DNA of 13,746 nt, taken from CBDUXP01 sp965371225 [NCBI: uncultured bacterium] (GTDB taxonomy: Bacteria; Abyssobacteria; SURF-5; CBDUXP01). The first letter of the stretch is position 1; every line of letters starts with the position of its first letter. The notes under the pieces are model-generated. The model did not search any database. It saw only the letters and a list, made by a program, of their open reading frames with translations, and had not been told where the DNA came from. Made by a program: the position numbers and the translations under genes. Below are positions 7,584-13,746 of the stretch, piece by piece. The stretch covers positions 1-13,746 of the forward strand of contig CBDUXP010000085.1 in NCBI GenBank assembly GCA_965371225.1, in the 5' to 3' direction.

Positions 7584-8410
7584 ACTGCTACGAAGGCGGC
7601 CTCGAGCGGTTCGAGCCACTCGAGGGGCGTCCGGACGCCGCCGAAATGCACGTCCGGCTTGACGGCGCCGTGGAAATCGCTCCCGCCCGTCTTCACGAGG
7701 CCGAGACGGTCGGCCATGGCCGCGAACCGTTCCCGGTCGTCGAGGGAGTGCTGCGAGTGGAGCACCTCGATGCCACCCAGGCCCATGTCAACGAGATCTT
7801 CGATCAAGGTTTCCACGCCGTTAATCTTCGGATGGGCGACGACGGGCACGCCGCCCGCGTCCCGGATCATGGCGCACGCCTGCTCCGGCGGCAGGAACGC
7901 CTTCTCCTGAAACGCGAGCCCACCGTCGGCGAGATAGAGGTCGAACGCTTCCTGGACGGAGCTGACCTGGCCGGTCTCGAAGAGATGCTTTGCCAGATGG
8001 GGCCGGGCGAGCGCCCCCGCCTGGTCCGGCGTCGTGATGTCCTCCAGTTCAATGGAGAGGCCGAGCCCTTGCAGCAGCTTGATCATGCGCCCGGCCCGGC
8101 CCAGGCGGAAGTCCTTGAAGCGCGCCAACGCTTCGCGCAGGTCTGCGTCAGCGGGATCGAAACCGTATCCGAGGATGTGCACGTCCTTGCCGCGGTGCAT
8201 GGCGCTCAGCTCCACGCCCGGCATCAGGCGGATGCCGGCGTCCGCCGCCGCGGCCACGCCGCGCTCCCAGTAGCCCAGTTCGTCATGATCCGTAATCGCC
8301 AGCGTGGTCACGCCCGCCGCCGCCGCCTGGCCGACCACGTCTTCCGGCGTGAAGCTGCCGTCGCTGAACGTCGTATGACAGTGCAAATCCATGAATCCCG
8401 TACTACGCAT
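7580..8410 (-). CDS. PHP-domain metal-dependent phosphoesterase (TrpH/RNase AM type)
   Basis: This 276-residue cytosolic protein has all the PHP metal-binding motifs: DLHCHTTFSDGS (H10, H12, D17), TDHD (H42), GVELS (E67), VHILGY (H78), AHP (H193) and GGSDFHG (D245, H247). The additional ARPHLA (133-140 region) and GIEVLHSQH (213-221) are characteristic of the YciV/TrpH group. E. coli members of that group act as 3',5'-nucleoside bisphosphate phosphatase and 5'-3' trimming exonuclease on small RNAs and rRNA 5' ends. ATG 8410 is preferred to TTG 8416 because GAGGAG (8423-8418) lies seven bases before it. The gene starts 17 bases after nusB and is the last gene of the leftward operon. Its neighbourhood with nusB fits a role in RNA maturation, but that is inference. 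Confidence 0.9.
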   Translation of the reverse strand: MRSTGFMDLHCHTTFSDGSFTPEDVVGQAAAAGVTTLAITDHDELGYWERGVAAAADAGIRLMPGVELSAMHRGKDVHILGYGFDPADADLREALARFKDFRLGRAGRMIKLLQGLGLSIELEDITTPDQAGALARPHLAKHLFETGQVSSVQEAFDLYLADGGLAFQEKAFLPPEQACAMIRDAGGVPVVAHPKINGVETLIEDLVDMGLGGIEVLHSQHSLDDRERFAAMADRLGLVKTGGSDFHGAVKPDVHFGGVRTPLEWLEPLEAAFVAV

Positions 8411-8427
8411 GCGCAAACTCCTCGGTA

Positions 8428-8865
8428 TTATTCCGCGGCGGTCTCCGTCTCGGCGAATACTCGGTCCAAGACGCCGTTGACGAACTTGCTCCCCTCGGGG
8501 GTGGAGAATTCTTTGGCGATCTCGATCGCCTCGTTGATGGTGACCTTCGGCGGCACATCCTGAATATACCGTAACTCGCAGATCGCCAGCCGCAAGAGAC
8601 TGCGGTCGACCGGGTTCATGCGGGCCAGCGTCCAGTGCTCCGCGGCCGCCGCGAGCGTGGTATCGATCGCGTCCCGGTGCAGCCCGACCAGGTCCACCAG
8701 TTGCTGGGCGTAGCGCCGCGCCTCGGGCCCGGCCGGAAACTGCGCCCAGTAGGCGGCACAGGCGGTCTCCGTGCTATCGCCCGTGGCCTCGATCTGGAAC
8801 AGCAGTTGGAGCGCCTTCTCGCGCGCTTTGCGGCGCGCGCCGCGGCGGCTGGGGTCCCGGGGCAT
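8428..8865 (-). CDS. nusB: Transcription antitermination factor NusB
   Basis: This 145-residue protein is of normal length for NusB, which with NusE (ribosomal protein S10) binds boxA RNA and supports rRNA antitermination. The basic N-terminus RRGARRKAREKALQLLFQIE matches the family's first helix. The C-terminal half contains MNPVDRSLLRLAICELRY, then INEAIEIAKEFSTPEGSKFV and NGVLDRV, the most conserved stretch of the family. Its ATG (8865-8863) follows the ribH stop by four bases with only a weak ribosome-binding site, so translation is likely coupled. A ribH-nusB junction is common in many Gram-negative bacteria. Confidence 0.97.
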   Translation of the reverse strand: MPRDPSRRGARRKAREKALQLLFQIEATGDSTETACAAYWAQFPAGPEARRYAQQLVDLVGLHRDAIDTTLAAAAEHWTLARMNPVDRSLLRLAICELRYIQDVPPKVTINEAIEIAKEFSTPEGSKFVNGVLDRVFAETETAAE

Positions 8866-8869
8866 GGCG

Positions 8870-9334
8870 TCAGATTCGCTCGAAGAGGTCCGTGATTTCG
8901 AGGGCGGTCACGGCCGCATCGTATCCTTTGTTGCCCACTTTGGTCCCGGCGCGCTCGACCGCCTGCTCGATGGTGTCCGTGGTGATGACACCGTAGATGA
9001 CCGGGACGCCGGACTGCAAACTCACCTGCGCGATGCCCTTCGTCACTTCCGCGCTGATGTACTCGAAGTGCGGGGTCCCGCCGCGGATCAACGCCCCCAG
9101 ACAGATCACCGCGTCGTAATCCTCGCTCATGGCCATCCGCTGGGCGCCGAGGGGAATCTCGAACGAGCCGGGCACCCACGCGATGGTGATCTCCTCGTCC
9201 TTCACGCCGTGCCGCGTCAGCCCGTCCAGGCACCCTTCGAGCAGCTTCGTGACGATGAACTCGTTGAACCGCGAGACGATAATGCCGTACCGCTTTCCAG
9301 TCGCAACGAGTTGTCCTTCAATAGTCCGGGGCAT
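8870..9334 (-). CDS. ribH: 6,7-dimethyl-8-ribityllumazine synthase
   Basis: This 154-residue protein condenses 5-amino-6-ribitylamino-uracil with 3,4-dihydroxy-2-butanone-4-phosphate, the penultimate step of riboflavin synthesis. Family motifs are complete: [14 protein letters not shown] at 21-34, [12 protein letters not shown] at 54-65, and [13 protein letters not shown] at 80-92 with catalytic His89. The C-terminal [11 protein letters not shown] carries the phosphate-binding arginine region. Length and motifs suggest the usual pentameric or icosahedral enzyme. AAAGGA stands seven bases before the ATG, a proper ribosome-binding site, unlike the methyltransferase gene just upstream, whose stop is 30 bases away. 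Confidence 0.97.
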   Translation of the reverse strand: MPRTIEGQLVATGKRYGIIVSRFNEFIVTKLLEGCLDGLTRHGVKDEEITIAWVPGSFEIPLGAQRMAMSEDYDAVICLGALIRGGTPHFEYISAEVTKGIAQVSLQSGVPVIYGVITTDTIEQAVERAGTKVGNKGYDAAVTALEITDLFERI

Positions 9335-9364
9335 GGAATGGTCCTTTCTCTGTCGTCGACGCGC

Positions 9365-10159
9365 TCAGCGCGCCGCCTTCTCCGCCACGATGAACATGTA
9401 ATCTCCCATGCCGCTCGTGAACTCGGCCGCCACGTCGGCGAACCGGCCGGTATGCAAATCGTCCAATAGCGCCGTGCAGCCGCGCTCCACCTCGGCCGGG
9501 AGGCCGAACTGCGCAAAAAGGGAAATGCCGGCCCGCACCGTCGGGTCGAAGTAGAGCACGGGGCGCTGCTTGCCACAGTAGAGGAACAGGTCTTGCAACT
9601 CCGGCGAGACCACGTACGGCTCCCGCGCGATCCGCGTAAAACCGGCGTCGGTCAGGGCCGCGAGGATCATTTCACCTGTAGACATCACCGCCGCCCCGCG
9701 ACGCATGGCGACGGGGAAGTAGGCATTCAGCCAGTAGTCGCGCATCTGCTCGGGCGTCGAGGTGAAGAGCACCAATCGCCCCGCGTCCATCACGCGATAC
9801 GCTTCCCGAAACGCGGGCCCCAGCGCCGGGAAATGGTGGATGGCATTCGTGCAGACCACCCCGTCGAACACCCCGTCGCGGAACGGCAGGGCCGTCGCGT
9901 CGCCCAGGTGCCAGCGCACGTGCGCGGCTTTCCCCGCAGCTTCCCCCAGCATGCGGCGCGACAGGTCCACTCCCGTCATGTTGAGCCCGTGGTCCGCGAG
10001 CGCCCGCGTATAGTTGCCCGTGCCGCACGCCAGGTCCAGGTAGCGCCCGGCCGGCCGCGGCTGCAGCAACGCATGGAGCTGCGCCGCGATACCGGGGTCG
10101 GCGCGGCGGGTGGCGTCGTAGCCCAGGCCGATGGAGTCGTATACGGCGGTGGCGCTCAT
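9365..10159 (-). CDS. Class I SAM-dependent methyltransferase inside the riboflavin operon
   Basis: The 264-residue protein has a Rossmann-type methyltransferase core. Motif I is YLDLACGTGNYT at 40-51. The acidic residue after strand 2 lies in MTGVDLS, motif II is GDATALPF, and FDGVVCTNAIHHFP is the motif IV/post-IV region of UbiE/BioC-like enzymes. The N-terminus YDSIGLGYDATRRADP is a recognisable cap shared by a group of uncharacterised small-molecule methyltransferases. The C-terminal third is less conserved and would hold the substrate. No substrate can be named. It lies 14 bases after ribBA and 30 before ribH, on the same strand, with no Shine-Dalgarno sequence before its ATG (CCGGCCTGCCCCGC), so it probably depends on translation of ribBA. 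It is not a known riboflavin-pathway enzyme; modification of a flavin or pathway intermediate is a hypothesis only. Confidence 0.88.
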   Translation of the reverse strand: MSATAVYDSIGLGYDATRRADPGIAAQLHALLQPRPAGRYLDLACGTGNYTRALADHGLNMTGVDLSRRMLGEAAGKAAHVRWHLGDATALPFRDGVFDGVVCTNAIHHFPALGPAFREAYRVMDAGRLVLFTSTPEQMRDYWLNAYFPVAMRRGAAVMSTGEMILAALTDAGFTRIAREPYVVSPELQDLFLYCGKQRPVLYFDPTVRAGISLFAQFGLPAEVERGCTALLDDLHTGRFADVAAEFTSGMGDYMFIVAEKAAR

Positions 10160-10173
10160 GCGGGGCAGGCCGG

Positions 10174-11376
10174 TTAGATGGCTTGGGTAATGAGGTGTCC
10201 GAGCTTGTCGCGCTTGGTTCTCAGGTACTTCGCGTTGTGCGGATTCGCCGGCAGCTCGATGGGCACCCGCTCGACGATTTCGATGTTGTACGCCTCGAGC
10301 CCGACGACTTTGCGCGGGTTGTTCGTCAGCAGCCGCATGCGGCGCACCCCCAGGTCCACGAGAATCTGCGCGCCGATGCCGTAATCGCGCAGGTCGGGCT
10401 TGAACCCAAGCTTCTCATTCGCCTCCACGGTGTCCAGTCCTTCGTCCTGCAGGGCGTACGCCCGCAGCTTGTTGTGCAGCCCGATGCCGCGCCCCTCCTG
10501 CCGCATATAGAGCAGGACGCCGCAGCCTTCCTCGCCGATCATCTCCAGCGCCCGATGAAGCTGCGGTCCGCAGTCGCACCGCTGCGAGGCAAACACGTCG
10601 CCGGTCAGGCATTCGCTGTGCACGCGCACGAGCGGCGCATCCGCCGCGTCCAGATCGCCGCGGACGAACGCGATGTGGTGCTGGTTGTCGATCGTCGTCT
10701 CGTACACGTACGCGCCGAACTCGCCCTGCGGCGTCGGGATCGTGGTGGTCACCATGCGTTCCACGAGCAATTCCGTGCGGCGCCGGTACTTGATCAGGTC
10801 TTCGATGGAGCAGATCTTCAGCCCATGCTCCGCGGCGAACAGTTCCAGGTCCGGCAGCCGCGCCATGGTGCCGTCATCGGTCATGATTTCGCAGATGATG
10901 CCCGCGGGATTCAGCCCCGCCAGGCGCGCCAAGTCCACGCTACCCTCGGTCTGCCCCGCACGCTGCAGCACGCCGCCCGGTTTCGCGCGCAGCGGGAAAA
11001 TGTGGCCCGGCCGCACGATGTCCGTCGGATTCGCGTCCGGCGCGCTGGCCGCCTCGATGGTGCGGGCGCGGTCCGCGGCGGAGATGCCCGTGGTGACGCC
11101 CTCCCGCGCTTCGATGCTCACGGTGAACGCGGTCGAAAACTGCGCCTCGTTGTCCGCCACCATCTGGGGCAACTGCAACCGATCGCACTTCTCCGGCGTG
11201 AGGGCGAGGCAGACCAAGCCGCGCCCGAACATGGCCATGAAGTTGATCGCGTCCGGCGTGACATGATCCGACGCCAGGAACAGGTCGCCCTCATTCTCGC
11301 GGTTTTCGTCATCCACGAGGACCACCATCTTGCCCTGGGCCACGTCCTCAAGTATTTCCGGAATGGGACTAAACAT
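10174..11376 (-). CDS. ribBA: Bifunctional 3,4-dihydroxy-2-butanone-4-phosphate synthase / GTP cyclohydrolase II
   Basis: This 400-residue fusion provides both entry reactions of riboflavin synthesis. The RibB half (about 1-200) makes dihydroxybutanone phosphate from ribulose-5-phosphate and has [11 protein letters not shown] at 22-32, [11 protein letters not shown] near 97-107 and [18 protein letters not shown] at 122-139. The RibA half (about 205-400) opens GTP. Its zinc cysteines are C256, C267 and C269 in [19 protein letters not shown], followed by RQEGRGIGL at 292-300 and LTNNPRK. All key residues are present in both halves, so neither activity looks lost. The start is ATG 11376, preceded by GGAGGAGG five bases upstream; the open frame extends much further upstream, but that lies across ribE in another frame. 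It follows ribE by 32 bases. Confidence 0.97.
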   Translation of the reverse strand: MFSPIPEILEDVAQGKMVVLVDDENRENEGDLFLASDHVTPDAINFMAMFGRGLVCLALTPEKCDRLQLPQMVADNEAQFSTAFTVSIEAREGVTTGISAADRARTIEAASAPDANPTDIVRPGHIFPLRAKPGGVLQRAGQTEGSVDLARLAGLNPAGIICEIMTDDGTMARLPDLELFAAEHGLKICSIEDLIKYRRRTELLVERMVTTTIPTPQGEFGAYVYETTIDNQHHIAFVRGDLDAADAPLVRVHSECLTGDVFASQRCDCGPQLHRALEMIGEEGCGVLLYMRQEGRGIGLHNKLRAYALQDEGLDTVEANEKLGFKPDLRDYGIGAQILVDLGVRRMRLLTNNPRKVVGLEAYNIEIVERVPIELPANPHNAKYLRTKRDKLGHLITQAI

Positions 11377-11408
11377 GGTCGCCTCCTCCGAAGGGGCCGT
11401 CGCGCCGG

Positions 11409-12056
11409 CTAGAAGCCGTACGCCCGCAGGCGCTCCTCGGTGAGCCCGGACGCCGCGGCTTCGGGCGGGCCGCCGCGCAGATACCGGTGCACGTACTTGC
11501 CGATCAGATCCATCTCCACATTCACCGCCGTCCCGGCGCGCAGCGCGCCCAGTGTCGTCTCCCGCAACGTCGCGGGAATCACGCTCACGGTCACGCTCTC
11601 CGGCGTCCAGGCGGCGACGGTCAGGCTGATGCCATCGATGGTGATGGAGCCTTTGTCGACTACAAACTTCATCAAGTCCTCGGGCACGGTGAAGGTCATG
11701 AGCACGGCGTTCGACTCCCGCCGCTGCTCCACGAGCCGACCGGTGCCGTCCACGTGCCCGAGCACCCAGTGCCCGCCCATCTTGTCCCCCACGCGCAGCG
11801 ACGGTTCCACGTTCACGCGATCGCCCGGCCGCCGCTCGCCCAGCGTGCTCGCACGGATCGTTTCCGGAACGGCGTCCATGGTCACGCGCGCGCCCTGCAC
11901 CCCCGTCGCCGTCAGGCACACGCCGTTGATGCTGATGCTGTCGCCCAGCGCCACCTCGGGCGCGGTTCGGGGCATCTCGACGGTCACCTCGTAGCCCGCG
12001 CCCGCGGGCTGCAGGACGCGCACGGTGCCCAGTTCGCGAATCAGGCCGGTGAACAT
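11409..12056 (-). CDS. ribE: Riboflavin synthase, alpha chain
   Basis: This 215-residue protein dismutates two lumazine molecules into riboflavin and the pyrimidine. It is built of two similar lumazine-binding barrels. The first opens with [12 protein letters not shown] and carries SINGVCLT at 42-49. The second starts around [13 protein letters not shown] (94-106) and carries [10 protein letters not shown] at the equivalent place. The C-terminal [15 protein letters not shown] is the family's usual ending. ATG 12056 is fixed by the invariant MFTG start and by GGAG eight bases before it, inside the end of ribD; the ribD stop is only two bases away. An in-frame extension upstream of this ATG has no homology and runs over ribD. 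Confidence 0.97.
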   Translation of the reverse strand: MFTGLIRELGTVRVLQPAGAGYEVTVEMPRTAPEVALGDSISINGVCLTATGVQGARVTMDAVPETIRASTLGERRPGDRVNVEPSLRVGDKMGGHWVLGHVDGTGRLVEQRRESNAVLMTFTVPEDLMKFVVDKGSITIDGISLTVAAWTPESVTVSVIPATLRETTLGALRAGTAVNVEMDLIGKYVHRYLRGGPPEAAASGLTEERLRAYGF

Positions 12057-12058
12057 TT

Positions 12059-13177
12059 CTACGGCTCCAGCGGCCGCACCCAGCCGCGAATACACAGGTC
12101 CTCGCCAAGCCACTCCGTGGTCACGTCCGTCAGGGTGGGCACGCGGTCCATGCGCCCCGCCCCGTCGCCCGCGAGAGGACCGGGCGCGTCCGCGCCGCCG
12201 CACACCTTCGGCGCCAGGTAACAGGCTACTTCGTCCACCACGTCCGCTTGCCACGCCGACGCGTGCACCGTCGGCCCGCCTTCCACGAGCACGCTGTGCA
12301 GCTCCGCCTCCAGGCAGCGGGTGAGCAGCGCCTTCCAGCTCACCTGCCCCTGCTTCGCGCGCAGGGACCACACCTCCGCCCCAGCGCGTTCGAGCGCGCG
12401 CACGCGCTTGTGCCCCGGCTTGAGCGTGGTGGCGATAATCGTCGGCGCGGCGGACCGCTCCTGAATAACCTTTGCGGTCGCCGGCGTGCGCGCCTGCGAG
12501 TCGAGGATGATACGCACCGGGTCGCGCCCCTGCCCTTTCGGCAGGCGCGTGGTCAGCGCCGGGTCGTCCGCCCGCACCGTGCCCACCCCCACGAGAATCG
12601 CGTCGTGCCGATCGCGCAGGCGGTGCCCGTGTTCGCGCGCGGCGGGCCCGGTCACCCACCGGCTGTGCCCGGTGCGCGTGGCGACTTTGCCGTCGAGCGT
12701 CATGGCCCACTTGGCGATCACCCGCGGGCGCCCGCGCAGCACGGCGGTGAGGAAGGGCGCGTTCAGCCGCCGCGCCTCGGCGGCGCGCAACCCGCGTTCC
12801 ACCGTAATGCCCGCCTGGCGCAGCCGCTTCGCGCCCCCGCCGGCCACGTGCGGGTTCGGGTCGTCCATGGCGTAGACCACGCGCTTCACTCCGGCGGTGA
12901 GGATGGCTTCGGTGCAGGGGCCCGTGCGGCCCACGTGGTTGCAGGGCTCGAGCGTGATGTACAGGGTGCCGCCCTCGGCGCGCGGGCCGGCGGCGATGAG
13001 CGCGTTCACCTCGGCGTGGGGCTGGCCCGCCGCGTGGTGGTGGCCGCGGCCGACGATGGCGCCCTTGTTGACGGCGACGGCGCCCACGAGCGGATTCGGC
13101 GCGGTGCGCCCCGCCGCGCGGCCGGCCAGCGCCAGCGCTTCGTCCATGTACGTCTCGTCTGCCGGGCTGAACGACAT
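12059..13177 (-). CDS. ribD: Bifunctional diaminohydroxyphosphoribosylaminopyrimidine deaminase / reductase
   Basis: This 372-residue protein is of usual RibD length. The N-terminal deaminase domain has APNPLVGAV at 26-34, the zinc ligand and catalytic pair in PHAE (H54, E56), and the remaining ligands in [11 protein letters not shown] (C79, C88). The C-terminal reductase domain begins near [15 protein letters not shown], continues with [13 protein letters not shown] and ends with [14 protein letters not shown], the NADPH/substrate-binding features of the family. ATG 13177 is chosen because the deaminase fold starts here and AAGGAG (13193-13188) lies 10 bases upstream; the frame stays open further upstream only because the untranslated leader lacks stops. 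It is the first gene of the operon and sits about 200 bases behind the FMN aptamer. Confidence 0.97.
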   Translation of the reverse strand: MSFSPADETYMDEALALAGRAAGRTAPNPLVGAVAVNKGAIVGRGHHHAAGQPHAEVNALIAAGPRAEGGTLYITLEPCNHVGRTGPCTEAILTAGVKRVVYAMDDPNPHVAGGGAKRLRQAGITVERGLRAAEARRLNAPFLTAVLRGRPRVIAKWAMTLDGKVATRTGHSRWVTGPAAREHGHRLRDRHDAILVGVGTVRADDPALTTRLPKGQGRDPVRIILDSQARTPATAKVIQERSAAPTIIATTLKPGHKRVRALERAGAEVWSLRAKQGQVSWKALLTRCLEAELHSVLVEGGPTVHASAWQADVVDEVACYLAPKVCGGADAPGPLAGDGAGRMDRVPTLTDVTTEWLGEDLCIRGWVRPLEP

Positions 13178-13178
13178 C

Positions 13179-13211
13179 GCCCCAAGTCTCCTTCGTTCGG
13201 ACACTCGGGGC
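13179..13211 (-). promoter_or_regulatory. Hairpin enclosing the ribD ribosome-binding site
   Basis: On the transcript, GCCCCGAGU (13211-13203) can pair with ACUUGGGGC (13187-13179): nine pairs including one G-U, closing a 15-base loop. The Shine-Dalgarno AAGGAG (13193-13188) lies in the loop against the 3' arm, and that arm ends one base before the ribD AUG. A stable helix here would occlude the space between the ribosome-binding site and the start codon. No mutual exclusion with the aptamer can be shown by eye. Confidence 0.5.
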
Positions 13212-13292
13212 ACAGAGGCACGCGTCGCCAGAGACACCTCACGCGGCGCCCGCCGACACCCGTAGCAGCAGCAGCACGGCTGCCGCCACCCT

Positions 13293-13342
13293 GGCCTGAC
13301 ATCACAACACCCCGGAGCGCACACTACACTCCGGGGCAGGCC
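13293..13342 (-). terminator. Two-tier hairpin between FMN aptamer and ribD: probable terminator or expression platform
   Basis: The transcript has a contiguous 5' arm, GGCCUG (13342-13337) then CCCCGGAGUG (13336-13327). The inner part pairs with CGCUCCGGGG (13319-13310): ten pairs with one G-U and a seven-base loop. The outer part pairs with CAGGCC (13298-13293), leaving an 11-base one-sided bulge UGUUGUGAUGU. If only the inner stem forms, the bulge becomes a U-containing 3' tail, as in a weak intrinsic terminator. The U-tract is poor, so premature termination is plausible rather than demonstrated. Confidence 0.55.
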
Positions 13343-13352
13343 ATACGGGTCC

Positions 13353-13367
13353 CGTTGCCTGGCAACG
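13353..13367 (-). repeat. Perfect small inverted repeat after the aptamer
   Basis: CGTTGCC-A-GGCAACG lies between the aptamer's closing helix and the two-tier hairpin. In RNA it would form a six-pair stem with a CAG loop. The segment on its 3' side also contains ACCCG, which can pair with the CGGGU next to the 3' strand of aptamer helix P1, offering an alternative fold that links ligand binding to the downstream structure. Confidence 0.5.
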
Positions 13368-13373
13368 ACTACC

Positions 13374-13521
13374 CGGTCCGCTCTATCATCCGGACTCTTA
13401 CCGTCGGCCGAGGACTCACACCTCGTCAGGGTTGGCCGTACTACCGAGCCAACCGTCGCGGGCTTCGGAGCTTGCGCCCCGTCACCGCCGGTCGGGAATT
13501 GCACCCTGCCCCGAGGGACCG
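13374..13521 (-). promoter_or_regulatory. FMN riboswitch (RFN element)
   Basis: The leader of the rib operon contains the conserved FMN aptamer: GGGGCAGGGTGCAATTCCC followed by GACCGGCGGT, then AGCCCGCGA, GAGTCCTCGGCCGACGGT and AGTCCGGATG in the canonical order. Closing helix P1 is formed by CGGUCC-CUC (13521-13513) and GAG-C-GGACCG (13383-13374) with one bulged C. Known FMN riboswitches bind flavin mononucleotide and shut off riboflavin synthesis or transport genes. Its position 197 bases before ribD and just after a promoter makes feedback control of the whole operon the natural reading. Confidence 0.97.
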
Positions 13522-13538
13522 TTATATCTGGTGAACTA

Positions 13539-13567
13539 AGTTTACCCCGCTCTGGGGGCCGGGTCAA
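13539..13567 (-). promoter_or_regulatory. Sigma-70-type promoter of the riboflavin operon
   Basis: On the minus strand TTGACC (13567-13562) and TAAACT (13544-13539) are separated by exactly 17 bases, close to consensus. Transcription would begin around 13532, about ten bases before aptamer helix P1. The AAAAAT just upstream of the -35 box may act as an UP-like element. Confidence 0.85.
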
Positions 13568-13569
13568 GG

Positions 13570-13593
13570 ATTTTTGGCCAGCCGGCCAGAAAT
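13570..13593. repeat. Imperfect palindrome immediately upstream of the rib promoter
   Basis: ATTTTTGGCC and GGCCAGAAAT flank a four-base AGCC spacer. Nine of ten positions match (the tenth is T opposite G). It abuts the -35 box of the rib promoter, so it could be a regulator-binding site. No known operator is recognised. Confidence 0.4.
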
Positions 13594-13634
13594 AAGCTTC
13601 GTGGGGAGATCTGCCCCTGCCCCCGAAACGACGA

Positions 13635-13664
13635 GAGCCCGGGCGCGTTGGTGCGCCCGGGCTC
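13635..13664 (-). terminator. Strong GC hairpin, probable terminator of the gene at the right edge
   Basis: GAGCCCGGGCGC and GCGCCCGGGCTC form a perfect 12-bp stem around a six-base loop. It lies about 50 bases after the stop codon of the leftward gene at the right edge and before the rib promoter. The tail on the minus strand is TCGTCGTTT, only moderately U-rich, so termination may be incomplete; the other strand is similar. Confidence 0.65.
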
Positions 13665-13714
13665 CGTTCGATTGCACACTCGTCAGCGGGAACCGCGACG
13701 AGCCGCGGTCGGGA

Positions 13715-13746
13715 CTACCAGCGGTCCCGGCGTCCGCCGCCGCCGC
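13715..13746 (-). CDS. C-terminal end of a glycine/arginine-rich protein, possibly an RNA-binding protein
   Basis: Only the last codons are inside the window, ending GGGGRRDRW before a TAG at 13717-13715. Runs of glycine followed by arginine and aromatic residues at the extreme C-terminus are typical of small bacterial RRM-type RNA-binding proteins, but ten residues cannot prove it. The frame is supported by the terminator-like hairpin about 50 bases downstream. The rest of the gene lies to the right of the window. Confidence 0.4.
   Translation of the reverse strand, partial: GGGGRRDRW

Noticed and set aside
10183-11412. Long rightward open frame opposite ribBA
   Set aside because: Arginine/histidine/alanine-rich translation without domains, a typical antisense shadow in GC-rich DNA.
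11377-12108. Extension of the ribBA frame across ribE
   Set aside because: The region is accounted for by ribE in another frame, with full family motifs.
13264-13277. Short CAG triplet run in the ribD leader
   Set aside because: Only about four units; too short to be called a meaningful repeat.
12248-13534. Long rightward open frame opposite ribD and the riboswitch
   Set aside because: Antisense shadow: it has no recognisable motif and passes through the structured leader.
13178-13567. Open frame extending ribD upstream by about 130 residues
   Set aside because: It runs through the FMN aptamer and promoter on the same strand; the RibD fold and a ribosome-binding site begin at 13177.
13570-13593. 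Rightward intrinsic terminator
   Set aside because: The U-run is on the 5' side of the dyad, not after it, and no rightward gene lies upstream.
1-13746. tRNA, rRNA, CRISPR, transposase or phage genes
   Set aside because: Read for on both strands by eye; no cloverleaf, repeat-spacer pattern or recombinase motif was seen.

Overview
This window is GC-rich bacterial chromosome (base composition judged by eye, not counted), probably from a Gram-negative environmental or metagenome-derived lineage. There is no rRNA, tRNA or marker gene that fixes the phylum. The small split-zinc-ribbon protein, the EF-G-like paralogue, the many GTG/TTG starts and the mix of a Bacillus-style rib order with a ribH-nusB junction suggest a planctomycete/Hydrogenedentes- or deltaproteobacterium-like organism, but that is a weak guess. 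No CRISPR array, insertion sequence, prophage or attachment site was seen.

Left part (1-3734). The first 250 bases hold the 5' end of a leftward gene. Its double zinc ribbon and linker are those found in front of class III adenylate cyclase/AAA-ATPase signalling proteins. A 402-base divergent intergenic region follows. Rightward come a small protein with two separated CxxC pairs, a Nudix ADP-ribose pyrophosphatase 12 bases downstream, and, after a 142-base gap, an EF-G-like translational GTPase of the EF-G-2 type.

Middle part (3735-7583). An extended -10 promoter leads into two large multi-spanning membrane proteins joined by a GTGA stop/start overlap. The first resembles GT-C-type proteins and ends in TPR-like repeats. 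The second is a PMT/ArnT-like GT-C glycosyltransferase. Together they look like a two-gene lipid-linked sugar transfer unit in the cytoplasmic membrane.

Right part (7580-13567), all leftward. This is a riboflavin operon: sigma-70-like promoter, FMN riboswitch, downstream hairpins, then ribD, ribE, ribBA, a class I SAM methyltransferase, ribH, nusB and a PHP phosphoesterase. RibBA supplies both precursors from GTP and ribulose-5-phosphate, RibD makes the pyrimidine intermediate, RibH makes lumazine and RibE makes riboflavin. FMN then represses through the leader. The methyltransferase between ribBA and ribH is the odd member and the best candidate for something new. The operon meets the GT-C gene tail to tail with overlapping stop codons. 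At the far right the glycine-rich C-terminus of another leftward gene enters, followed by a strong 12-bp terminator hairpin that isolates the rib promoter.
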